Assembly (NCBI GenBank): GCA_910585785.1
Contig: CAJUEV010000001.1
Span: 137,206 to 201,205 of the forward strand
DNA length: 64,000 nt
Reading direction: 5' to 3'
DNA from: an uncultured Christensenella sp.
Lineage (GTDB): Bacteria; Bacillota; Clostridia; Christensenellales; Borkfalkiaceae
How positions within the stretch are numbered: position 1 is the first letter of the stretch; every line of letters begins with the position of its first letter. The notes beneath the pieces were generated by a model, which saw only the letters and a program-made list of their open reading frames with translations, was not told the DNA's origin and did no database searches. The translations under genes were made by a program, and so were the position numbers. Shown one piece after another: positions 24,044-31,801 of the stretch.

Positions 24044-24715
24044 TTATTTCACCTCCGCGCGTATGCGGTAAATTTTTTTGCCCGCCTCTTTAAAACGCTT
24101 TTCGTGCTCGGTTTCCACGTCGCCCGCAACGGGATTTGCCGCCAAATCCTCGCAAACTTCCGCAATTTTAAACCCCGCTTCTTCAAAACTCTGCCTTGAA
24201 AATTCGTAAAAGGCTTTATCGTCCGTTTTTTGAATTATGCAGCCGCCCTTTTTAAGAATTTTTTTGTAAATTTCCAAAAAGCGCGGATGCGTAAGCCGCT
24301 GTTTTTTATAGCCTTCTTTGGGGAGCGGATTTGAAAAATTAAGATAAATCAACTCCACCGAGCCTTCTTTAAAATATTTTTCAAGCACTTCCGCCGCGCA
24401 ATTCAAAAAATATACGTTGCGGATTTTTTCTTCCTTGGCGCGTTCAAGCGCTTCAATCAAAACGTTTGAAATTTTTTCGCACGCGATAAAATTTGTCCGG
24501 GGATTGAGTTTAGCGGTTTCGCAAACGAACTTGCCCTTGCCGCACCCAACTTCCAGACGAACGGGATTATCGTTGCCGAAAATAGTTTCAAGAGGCAGAT
24601 ACTCTTTATCCGCAGACGCGCGCTTCATATTTTTATCGCTTAAATTTGCCGTTGTAACAATGTCGCCGCACGCTTCAAGACGTTCTTCAAGGCGGCTTTT
24701 TTTGTGCATTCTCAT
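24044..24715 (-). CDS. trmB: tRNA (guanine-N7)-methyltransferase TrmB, altered motif
   Basis: Makes m7G46 in the tRNA variable loop. It has 223 residues (Bacillus 213). The SAM-binding GCGKGKF motif is intact (58-64) and the C-terminal VETEHEKRF segment is typical. The normally invariant DPWPKKRH reads NPLPKEGY at residues 129-136: Asp to Asn and Trp to Leu. That Asp is important for activity in characterised TrmB enzymes, while the second one (TD at 164-165) is kept. The start has no Shine-Dalgarno and lies 6 bases after a -10 box. The phosphoesterase gene follows without a gap. Confidence 0.9.
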   Translation of the reverse strand: MRMHKKSRLEERLEACGDIVTTANLSDKNMKRASADKEYLPLETIFGNDNPVRLEVGCGKGKFVCETAKLNPRTNFIACEKISNVLIEALERAKEEKIRNVYFLNCAAEVLEKYFKEGSVELIYLNFSNPLPKEGYKKQRLTHPRFLEIYKKILKKGGCIIQKTDDKAFYEFSRQSFEEAGFKIAEVCEDLAANPVAGDVETEHEKRFKEAGKKIYRIRAEVK

Positions 24716-24721
24716 AAAAAA

Positions 24722-24750
24722 ATTTTATCACAGGCGCGGAAAATAGGCAA
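24722..24750 (-). promoter_or_regulatory. Sigma-A promoter of trmB, predicted leaderless
   Basis: On the minus strand TTGCCT (24745-24750), a 17-base spacer and TAAAAT (24722-24727). Six T residues follow, then the trmB ATG, with no Shine-Dalgarno. Confidence 0.7.
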
Positions 24751-24904
24751 GGATTTAAAGTGCTGAAAAGTAACGCTTTTATTTTGTTTTTATTTTACGC
24801 AAAAACGTTTAGCCGCTTATTTTAAGGGTACTTTAACTAACGTCGGGTGAAAAAAATTTATGCGGAGTGCGGGTCGGGCGCGGCTTCGCCAAGGAGAGAA
24901 ATTT

Positions 24905-25456
24905 TTGACTGTAATACAAATTATCGACGCCTTCGCGTTTTACGGCGCGGACGTAATCTTGCTTGCGTTTGTCACCGCGCTGACGGTGCAGATTTGCAAG
25001 GCGACTTTTTTGAAAAAAATCAACAAAAAACTTTTTACTTTTTTGCCGTTTACCTTCGGCACGCTGTTTTACGCCGTTTACGCCGCGGTAAGAAATTTAA
25101 GTTTTATTTACCTTGTAAACGAGTATATTTCTATAATAGAACACGGAATTTCCGTGGGAGCGGCGGCTACGTTATTATACGTTTTATACGAGCAATTCGT
25201 GCGTGAAAAAAAAGGCGGACTTTCCGCGGCGGAAGGGGTGATTTCCGCGTTAATCGAGGGATATGTGCCGTGCGAACGGGTTGACAGCGTTGCAAAACTT
25301 ATTTCGGAAGCTATACAAAAGGACGTGACGGGCGCGGGCGCGAAGAAAGCGGAAGATATTCTAAAACAATATTCGTACGAAAATATGACGGAAACCGACT
25401 TGAAGATGCTTGCAAATCTTATTATTGAAACGCTTGCGCACGTAAATGCCGCCTGA
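24905..25456 (+). CDS. Small membrane protein of unknown function, TTG start
   Basis: 183 residues from TTG 24905, chosen because AAGGAGA sits 8 bases upstream; an ATG at 24860 would add a basic stretch and has no ribosome site. There are three likely membrane helices between residues 3 and 100, with a hydrophilic helical C-terminal half (residues 105-180) rich in Lys, Glu and Ala. The topology is holin-like but there is no phage context. It stands alone between a divergent trmB promoter and a strong terminator. I do not recognise the family. Confidence 0.65.
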   Translation: MTVIQIIDAFAFYGADVILLAFVTALTVQICKATFLKKINKKLFTFLPFTFGTLFYAVYAAVRNLSFIYLVNEYISIIEHGISVGAAATLLYVLYEQFVREKKGGLSAAEGVISALIEGYVPCERVDSVAKLISEAIQKDVTGAGAKKAEDILKQYSYENMTETDLKMLANLIIETLAHVNAA

Positions 25457-25515
25457 AACGCCGTTTATCGGCGCATACTCGGGGGCTAACTGTTTATTAA
25501 CTACAAATTAACTAC

Positions 25516-25556
25516 GGGGGGCGGAACCGCTTTTTAAGCGGTTCCGCCCCTATTTT
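25516..25556 (+). terminator. Intrinsic terminator between convergent genes
   Basis: A perfect 13-base inverted repeat, GGGGCGGAACCGC and its complement around TTTTTAA, followed by TATTTTAC on the plus strand. It lies between the small membrane protein (+) and gerC (-). Confidence 0.85.
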
Positions 25557-25570
25557 ACTTTAAAACTTAC

Positions 25571-26875
25571 TCAGTTTACGCTTTGAATATCAATATCGTA
25601 TTTCACCGTCATTCGCTGCAACAAATCGTCCTTAAACGCTTCAAAATATTTAGTCGCGTTCTTATACAAAAGTTCCTTTGCGCAGATAACGTCGCCTCCG
25701 CTTGACTTTACGTCGTCCATAAGGCTTTCAAATCTTCCCTGCATCTCCTTTTCGGCGCTTTCAAGCACGGATGGCTTTACAACGTCGTCGGTGATAATCT
25801 TTTTCAGGTCCACCTTTACCCTTGCGCCCTGAATCTGCGCTTTGGCTTTAAATTTTACGGTGAGTTCGGGCACGCCGTCCACAACTTTAAGTTTTGTTCC
25901 GCAATCCACGCTTTTAAGCCCCAGCGTATAGTGTATTCCGTCCGAATCGCAAGGCAACACCGCAAGACGTATTTCGTTTTGCAACAGACAAAGCGCAAAC
26001 GACTGTTGCTCGTCAAGCACGCCTACAAACCGCCCGTCGGAAAAATACGCGGTTTTGCGCGCGGTAAACTCCACTTCGCCGCCCTGACCGCTTTGTCCTC
26101 TTTGACCTCCGCTTTGACCTCCGCTTTGTCCCTGCTCGCCGCCGCTTCCGCCGCCTTGACCTCCGCTTTGCTGGTTTTGCTGACCTTGTCCGCCCTGCCC
26201 CGCGCCGTCGCCGCCGACGTTGTCGCCGTTGCCGCCCTGTTGCGAGGTGCCCGGTTGGTTTACCTGAACGTAAGGCATATAGCACGCTTTACTTTCCGAA
26301 TACTGCATCGCGGCAATTTTTTTAAGGTTTGCGCTTGTGACGTTGGCGGATTTTTCCACCTCGTCGGACAAAATTTTTCTAATCGCTTCCGAAGTCATCT
26401 CGGAAACCGCGGACTTCATTGCAAGCATATCCGATGCGTTGCCCTCGCACATTGCTACAAGCGCGGTAAGTTCGGAATAATTTTTTCTGTAAAAGCAGCC
26501 CAAAACGCGGAACAACTCTTTGTCGCGGCAGCTTTCGCCGATGAGTATAAGCTTGCAAAACTGCAATTTGGGATAAAATCCCGTTTTAGAGTTTATTTCG
26601 TTCATTGCGTCGGCTATCGTCAAGCCGCTGCCCTGAACCTGAGTATAAACTATATTTTCGCCGCTTTGCGAAGGTTGCGGAACGGCTATTTCCGCCGTCA
26701 CCTGCACTTCTCCGCCGTCGGTATCTATGCCCACGGCGGTTATTATAGAGGTTTTGTGAATGTCCACCAGCCCGAAGTCGTTGGTAAAAAACAGTCCGCC
26801 CAAAATTAAAAATATCAACCAATAAATTACGACGAAAAATTTATTGACTACCGGCTTTTTTGCCCTGCCTTTCAC
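25571..26875 (-). CDS. gerC: Ger(x)C-type germination protein without lipobox
   Basis: C subunit of a GerA-type germinant receptor, 434 residues. The N-terminal domain (IITAVGIDTDGGEVQVTAEIAVP) and C-terminal domain match the family. Two things are odd. Typical C subunits are lipoproteins, but here the N-terminus is a plain membrane helix (residues 13-30) with no cysteine near it. Between the two domains, residues 209-266 are almost only Gly, Gln and Ser in short repeats, a flexible spacer not seen in standard family members. The start overlaps gerB by 4 bases. It acts in the spore inner membrane facing the cortex. Confidence 0.88.
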   Translation of the reverse strand: MKGRAKKPVVNKFFVVIYWLIFLILGGLFFTNDFGLVDIHKTSIITAVGIDTDGGEVQVTAEIAVPQPSQSGENIVYTQVQGSGLTIADAMNEINSKTGFYPKLQFCKLILIGESCRDKELFRVLGCFYRKNYSELTALVAMCEGNASDMLAMKSAVSEMTSEAIRKILSDEVEKSANVTSANLKKIAAMQYSESKACYMPYVQVNQPGTSQQGGNGDNVGGDGAGQGGQGQQNQQSGGQGGGSGGEQGQSGGQSGGQRGQSGQGGEVEFTARKTAYFSDGRFVGVLDEQQSFALCLLQNEIRLAVLPCDSDGIHYTLGLKSVDCGTKLKVVDGVPELTVKFKAKAQIQGARVKVDLKKIITDDVVKPSVLESAEKEMQGRFESLMDDVKSSGGDVICAKELLYKNATKYFEAFKDDLLQRMTVKYDIDIQSVN

Positions 26876-27945
26876 ACGCGTTTCCTCCTTTTAAGCGTCC
26901 AGGCAAGCAGCGGCAAAATTATTGTAAACAGCGCCGCCGCCACCCAGAACCAATTGAAATAAGCGCGGTAAATCGCGTTGTACACTACGTCCGTAAAAAT
27001 CAGTATCGCCGCAAGCGCAACGTTTATTCCTATGGAAATCAAGGCGTATTTTTCCGTTCCTATGCAAGCGGCAAGACATTGTACCGCCATCTGCATATTG
27101 AGCACGGTTGCAAACAGCATAACCACTTCCAGCGCGAAAAGCAAAATAAGGTCTATTCTGCCCAGCGTTTCTATTGCGGGGAAAAACAGCGAAGTCCTTG
27201 CAACGGCAAACGTCCTTGACGGGGCAACCGCGCCGTAAACTCCGTAAAACACCGCAAGAAACAGCAGCACAACTGCGGCGCCTCCCGCATAGGCGAAGGT
27301 CAATTTTGCCGCGTCACCCTTTTTGTACTTAAATCTGCCCATAAACATAAGCATCCAGCAAGGCGCGGTAAAGTGAAAGGACATTCCCGAAAAACCGCCC
27401 AAAAGTTTGGTTATCGGCGTTTTAAGCACGGGAGAAAGTTCTTCCCAACGCACCGAACTGAACGCCATAATAAACAAACTTACCATAGTTACTACGAAAA
27501 TGGGGAAGCAAACGTCCGCGCATCTGCCTATGTTGGTCAATTTTTTGCCGCACGCGTACGCGGCGAACACAAAAAACGGCAAAAACACCACAAGCGAAGG
27601 TACGGTATCGTAAAAGATATTGTGGATATACTGCTTTTGTTCGAAAACGGGCAGGACGGAAGCCGCAAAGAAAAACAGTGCAAATAGGGCGAAAACTATT
27701 CGCGCGCCGACGTTGCCCAACGTATCTTCAAGCAGTTCGAAAAAAGTTTTGTCCGTTTTTGAGCACAAATACGCCACCGCCCAGATTACTATGCCCTCTA
27801 CCAAAAAACTTGCCGCCGCGGGAAAAAGCAAATCTCTGCCGCATAACTGGCTTAAAATAGTGGGGTACATAAGCAATTTTGTTACGGCGGTATACGCCAA
27901 AAATATAAAGCAAATCTGCCTTACGTTAATCTTCATTTCTTTCAA
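26872..27945 (-). CDS. gerB: Germinant receptor B subunit (GerAB/GerKB family)
   Basis: Integral membrane protein of 357 residues with about ten helices, of the amino-acid permease-like spore germination family. This is the subunit thought to bind the germinant and act as a channel. The early LAYTAVTKLLMYP and the GMSFHF-like segment fit the family. The frame begins at TTG 27945, 10 bases after AAGGAG; an ATG at 27936 is an alternative. It overlaps gerA by 20 bases and gerC by 4 bases, so the three subunits are made together. Expected only in the forespore inner membrane. Confidence 0.92.
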   Translation of the reverse strand: MKEMKINVRQICFIFLAYTAVTKLLMYPTILSQLCGRDLLFPAAASFLVEGIVIWAVAYLCSKTDKTFFELLEDTLGNVGARIVFALFALFFFAASVLPVFEQKQYIHNIFYDTVPSLVVFLPFFVFAAYACGKKLTNIGRCADVCFPIFVVTMVSLFIMAFSSVRWEELSPVLKTPITKLLGGFSGMSFHFTAPCWMLMFMGRFKYKKGDAAKLTFAYAGGAAVVLLFLAVFYGVYGAVAPSRTFAVARTSLFFPAIETLGRIDLILLFALEVVMLFATVLNMQMAVQCLAACIGTEKYALISIGINVALAAILIFTDVVYNAIYRAYFNWFWVAAALFTIILPLLAWTLKRRKRV

Positions 27946-29359
27946 GTCTAACTTTCTCCTTGACTTTTAAAACTTTGGGTCTGTTTTTCAAAGTATACAA
28001 ATCCGCTTTTATAAGGCTGTCGTACAAATCGCTTTTTACAAGCGGCGCAAACGGCGCAACCAATGGCACCCCGTACGACTGCTCGGAAACTACATAACAA
28101 ATTATATAAGCGCTTAAAACTATAACCCCGAAAGGTCCTATGCTGCCAGCGATTATAAGGTACATCCAGCGTATGGTCGTGGTGGTTTCAACCGCATTCG
28201 GCACGGTGTACAGACATATTGCCGAAAACGCAATAATTATTATCGCCGGTGTGGAAATTATGCCCGCCTTAACCGCCGTATCGCCCAGAACAAGCGCGCC
28301 CACTACCGAAAGCGCAAGCCCCACGTACTTAGGCATTCGTATGGAAGCCTCGTTTAAAACTTCAAGCACGAACAACGTCAAAAACATTTCCGCGCTGGGC
28401 GACAGGGCAAGCCCCGCAACCGAACTTGAAATTTTTAGAAGAAGCTGAAAGGGTATTATCTGAATTTTGAAAAGCTGCGCAGCAATGTAGGTTGCGGGCA
28501 GCAATATTCCCAAAAATATAGAAACAACTCTTAAAATACGCAGCGTGGTGGCTCGGTATGAAGAAACGTAATAGTCCTCTACGGACTGAAAATCTTCTAC
28601 AAGCATATACGGCACCGTCAACAGTATCGGAGAGCCGTCCACCACTATTCCCACCCTGCCTTCGCAAAGTTTTGCGCAGAACACGTCCGGCTTTTCGGAA
28701 GTGCCGCACTGTTTAAAGAGCGAGCGCGGGCGTTTTGCAAGAAACTGCCCCACGTAAGACGAATCGGGAATGATGTCTATTTTGTTTTCTATAATTTCCT
28801 TTTCTATTTTTTTCGGTAAATTTTTATCGCACAAACCGTCTATATAAATAATGGAAACGGCGGTTTCGGACTTTTCGCCTACTTTTATTGTTTTTATCTG
28901 CAAGTTGGGGCTTTTGATTCTTTTGCGAATTAACCCAAGATTTACCTTTATATCTTCGGTAAATCCTTCGCGGGGACCGTGCACGGCAACCTGCGTAGGC
29001 GGCTCGGCGACGGTGCGTCCGGGAGGATTTTTAAGCCCTATTACAAAAAAGTCCTTTTCTCCGTCCACAAAAAGTACTGCGTTGCCGTCCGAAATTTCTT
29101 TTATTGCGTCCTTTATTTTATCGCCGTCCTTCACTTCCGGCGAGGCGAGAAACTGCTTTACTTCCTGCAAATTCGCGTTTTGCTCTGCAATTCGCAACGG
29201 TTTTACCACAAGTTCGCCTATTAGCGCCTTGTCCGCAATACCGTCCGCATAAATTACGGCGAATTTTTTGCCCTTTTCAGACGAAAACTCAAAAACCAGA
29301 ATATCCTGCGAAGATAAAATATCTTTAACCGATTTAATATTTTTTTCCAACGTAGTCAT
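27926..29359 (-). CDS. gerA: Germinant receptor A subunit (GerAA/GerKA family)
   Basis: A subunit of the spore germinant receptor, 477 residues. The N-terminal soluble domain (residues 1-270) includes DVFCAKLCEGRVGIVVDGSPI, a strongly conserved family motif, followed by four to five membrane helices and a cytosolic tail rich in Lys and Glu. With gerB and gerC it makes a complete tricistronic receptor operon. A sigma-G-like promoter lies immediately upstream, its -10 element ending 5 bases before the ATG, and no ribosome site is seen. The germinant cannot be predicted. Confidence 0.94.
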   Translation of the reverse strand: MTTLEKNIKSVKDILSSQDILVFEFSSEKGKKFAVIYADGIADKALIGELVVKPLRIAEQNANLQEVKQFLASPEVKDGDKIKDAIKEISDGNAVLFVDGEKDFFVIGLKNPPGRTVAEPPTQVAVHGPREGFTEDIKVNLGLIRKRIKSPNLQIKTIKVGEKSETAVSIIYIDGLCDKNLPKKIEKEIIENKIDIIPDSSYVGQFLAKRPRSLFKQCGTSEKPDVFCAKLCEGRVGIVVDGSPILLTVPYMLVEDFQSVEDYYVSSYRATTLRILRVVSIFLGILLPATYIAAQLFKIQIIPFQLLLKISSSVAGLALSPSAEMFLTLFVLEVLNEASIRMPKYVGLALSVVGALVLGDTAVKAGIISTPAIIIIAFSAICLYTVPNAVETTTTIRWMYLIIAGSIGPFGVIVLSAYIICYVVSEQSYGVPLVAPFAPLVKSDLYDSLIKADLYTLKNRPKVLKVKEKVRLERNED

Positions 29360-29364
29360 ACGTT

Positions 29365-29393
29365 TATTATCAGTATTAATTTGTAAATAATTC
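29365..29393 (-). promoter_or_regulatory. Candidate sigma-G promoter of the ger operon
   Basis: On the minus strand GAATT (29389-29393), a 17-base spacer and GATAATA (29365-29371): four of five and six of seven matches to the sigma-G consensus. Germinant receptor operons are sigma-G targets. The gerA ATG follows after 5 bases. Confidence 0.6.
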
Positions 29394-29483
29394 TTATAAC
29401 CGTATAAATAGTTAAAACGGACGGCGTTTACCTCGCGGCAAGCGCAGCCAACCTTTTCCCCTACGATAAATTTTTAGAAAATT

Positions 29484-29527
29484 TTAACAAAAATACTTGA
29501 CAAGGCATACTCTGCTATGTATAGTAT
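29484..29527 (+). promoter_or_regulatory. padR promoter with operator-like repeat
   Basis: TTGACA (29497-29502), a 17-base spacer and TATAGT (29520-29525), a near-consensus sigma-A promoter. ATACT (29507-29511) and AGTAT (29523-29527) form an inverted repeat over the spacer and -10 box, where an autoregulating PadR would bind. A TTAACAAAA half-site ends just before the -35. Confidence 0.7.
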
Positions 29528-29550
29528 TAGACAAAGCGGGGTATTTGTAA

Positions 29551-29862
29551 ATGGATATTCAATTAAAAAAAGGAATTTTAGACGTTTGCGTACTTCACGC
29601 TATTTCAAATGGCGAAAGTTACGGCTATAAAATAATAAGCGATTTGGAAGGCGTGATAGAAATATCCGAAAGCACCCTGTATCCCATTTTAAAGAGGTTG
29701 GAAGCGGGAGGATTTATTACCGCGCGTACCGCCGAATTCAGCGGCAGACTGCGAAGGTATTACAAAATTACCCGCGCAGGACTAAAAAAACTGGTTTCCG
29801 GCAAGGACGACTTGCTTGAAATAAATCAAATTTATAAAAAAATCTTCGGAGGAAGAATATGA
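29551..29862 (+). CDS. PadR-family transcriptional regulator
   Basis: Winged-helix repressor of 103 residues, the short PadR-s2 type. Typical parts are KKGILDVCVLHAI, GESYGYKIISDLE and SESTLYPILKRLEAGGFI, the last holding the recognition helix. It starts a three-gene unit: the next gene begins within its stop codon (4-base overlap) and encodes a HAAS-domain membrane protein, then a DUF4097 protein. In such modules PadR usually controls its own operon in response to envelope or drug stress. The overlapping inverted repeat in its promoter supports autoregulation. Confidence 0.92.
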   Translation: MDIQLKKGILDVCVLHAISNGESYGYKIISDLEGVIEISESTLYPILKRLEAGGFITARTAEFSGRLRRYYKITRAGLKKLVSGKDDLLEINQIYKKIFGGRI

Positions 29863-30794
29863 CTTATAACGAATGGCGCGACGAGTTAAAACTTAATCTT
29901 TTAAGCGTTTCCGTCAGCGAACGCAGACGTGTTTTGGATTATTACGCCGAAGCCTACGCCGACAGGCGCGACGCAGGTTTTACCGAGCGCGAAATAGTAG
30001 AAGATTTCGGCGCGCCTTACGACGCGGCGCAAAGAATTTTAAGCGAAATTCGCGGGGGCGGATACAGCGAACCGTACGACGAACCCCGCTACCGCCGCGA
30101 AGAACGAACAAGGCGTGATGAAGAAGAACGTCTGCGCCGCGAAGAACGCGCAAGACGCGAGGACGAAGAACGTTTGCGCCGTGAAGAACAAGCCCGCCGC
30201 GACGAAGAACGTTTGCGCAGCATCGAAGCAGAAAAACGCAGACGCGAAGAAAGCAGGCGCGCAACGGGCAGTTTTCAAAGTTATAACTACGCGGAAAAAC
30301 AGAATACTGCGCAATATACAAAACAAAACAAGCGCGAGTACGGCAACCGCAACAACGGCGGACATAACGACAATTATGACAATAGGAACGGTTACAACTA
30401 TAATTCGCGGGCAAACGCCGCTCCTATTCCCCCCGCGCCCGCAAAGCCCGCCCGCCGCGAAAACTTTACCTGGCTGTTTGTGTTGCTTTGCGTGATATTC
30501 GCAATCCCCATTCTGGCAGTGATTATAGCTTTGATTGCGACAACGGCAGGACTGTGCGTTGCGCCCTTCGCCCTGCTTATCTCCGGCATAGCGACAATGG
30601 GCGAAGGCATAGGCGTTATGGTTAAATACGGAATTTTGTCCGGCATATGCGACCTTGGCGTGGGCGTTATAATTTTCGGCGTTTCGATTGTGCTTATTCC
30701 GCTGTTTATAAAACTTGCAAAACTTTTATGGAAACTGTTTGTAACGTTTTTCAAATGGCTTAAATCGCTTTTCAGCGGAAAGGAGAGTGTTTAA
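29859..30794 (+). CDS. HAAS-domain (DUF1700-like) membrane protein with R/E-rich helix
   Basis: 311 residues. Residues 1-65 form the HAAS-type domain (YNEWRDELKLNLLSVSVSERR and VEDFGAPYDAAQRILSEI), which is regularly coded next to PadR. Residues 77-135 are almost purely Arg, Glu and Asp in a repeating pattern, predicted to be a long single alpha helix. Residues 140-185 are rich in Asn, Tyr and Gly and probably disordered. Two to three membrane helices follow (205-230, 235-290) and a basic amphipathic end. The repeats lengthen the usual short linker. It is coupled to padR and followed 2 bases later by the DUF4097 gene. Confidence 0.85.
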   Translation: MTYNEWRDELKLNLLSVSVSERRRVLDYYAEAYADRRDAGFTEREIVEDFGAPYDAAQRILSEIRGGGYSEPYDEPRYRREERTRRDEEERLRREERARREDEERLRREEQARRDEERLRSIEAEKRRREESRRATGSFQSYNYAEKQNTAQYTKQNKREYGNRNNGGHNDNYDNRNGYNYNSRANAAPIPPAPAKPARRENFTWLFVLLCVIFAIPILAVIIALIATTAGLCVAPFALLISGIATMGEGIGVMVKYGILSGICDLGVGVIIFGVSIVLIPLFIKLAKLLWKLFVTFFKWLKSLFSGKESV

Positions 30795-30796
30795 TT

Positions 30797-31708
30797 ATGA
30801 AAGCTTGGGTTAAAGGAGTTATAGCAGGCGCAGTTATTGCCGCCATAGGCGTCATAATTTTGATTGCGGGTTTATATTTCAACGATTGGAATTACGCATA
30901 CGGGGCTGGCAACATTACTATGGAAACCGCGGAATTTGACAGCGAACCCGTCAATTCAATACTTATTAACGTTGACAGCAGCGCCGTAAAAACCGAATAT
31001 TACGAAGGCGAAAAAATAATTGTGGACTATCCCGTTTCCGAAAGGTACGTTTCCGAAGTAGTGCTTACGGACAAATCTTTGAGGATTTCCGGGCGGCATA
31101 GACGTTTTTGGTGGCAAATTTTAAGTTTTAACTTCGGCAATTTACCGGAAATCACTATAAAATTACCCTTCGACAAAGTTGTGGATTTGACGTTGAATAT
31201 GGACGCGGGCAAGGCAAGGATTGCAAGCGGAGCATTCGGCAAAATAGATTTAAAATTATCCGCGGGCGACGTGCACTTAGACGACGTCGTTTGCGAAAAT
31301 TTCAACGCCGAATTAGACGCAGGCTATATACAAACTAAAAATATCGCTTGCACAAATTTTAACGCGGATTTGAACGCCGGCTCGGTTAAAACAGGCAACG
31401 TAGTTTGCTCAAACTTTAAAGCGGACCTGAACGCGGGATATTTAAGCGCGGAGTCTGTAAAAGGAACAAACGTAACCTGCGTTGCAACGGCGGGAAAAAT
31501 AAAACTTGACGGCGTCACTTCCGAAACAGCCAACTTCAACATTTCAGCAGGTAAAGTTGCGGCAACGTTTACGGGCAAGCAGTCGGACTATAACATTTCA
31601 GTGCACAAGTCTGCGGGGAAATGCAACGTAGAGTCCTCATCATCGGATTCAGACCAATACATCATTGTAAACATTTCCTCCGGCAGCGCCGAACTGAATT
31701 TCGCCTGA
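30797..31708 (+). CDS. DUF4097-type beta-strand repeat protein
   Basis: 303 residues with an N-terminal membrane helix (residues 7-27) and the remainder outside the membrane. The C-terminal two thirds form short beta repeats of about 18 residues: ENFNAELDAGYIQT, TNFNADLNAGSVKT and SNFKADLNAGYLSA come in a row, each preceded by a cysteine, which should stack in a beta-helix-like solenoid. Proteins of this type are commonly paired with PadR and HAAS genes and may be envelope sensors. It is the last gene of the module, with an intrinsic terminator after it. Confidence 0.85.
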   Translation: MKAWVKGVIAGAVIAAIGVIILIAGLYFNDWNYAYGAGNITMETAEFDSEPVNSILINVDSSAVKTEYYEGEKIIVDYPVSERYVSEVVLTDKSLRISGRHRRFWWQILSFNFGNLPEITIKLPFDKVVDLTLNMDAGKARIASGAFGKIDLKLSAGDVHLDDVVCENFNAELDAGYIQTKNIACTNFNADLNAGSVKTGNVVCSNFKADLNAGYLSAESVKGTNVTCVATAGKIKLDGVTSETANFNISAGKVAATFTGKQSDYNISVHKSAGKCNVESSSSDSDQYIIVNISSGSAELNFA

Positions 31709-31735
31709 TTGACAACGTAAAATTTAAATGATAAA

Positions 31736-31766
31736 ATGCAACCGTAAAATTGCGGTTGCATTTTTA
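31736..31766 (+). terminator. Intrinsic terminator after the PadR module
   Basis: ATGCAACCG pairs with CGGTTGCAT around an AT-rich loop, followed by TTTTT. Confidence 0.85.
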
Positions 31767-31801
31767 AATTGCAAAATAATTTTTAACTAAGGAAAATTTT
31801 T

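Noticed and set aside
26090..26240. Short repeated DNA in gerC as a possible CRISPR or tandem repeat array
   Set aside because: The repeats are codon-level Gly/Gln/Ser repeats inside an open frame, with no constant spacer length.
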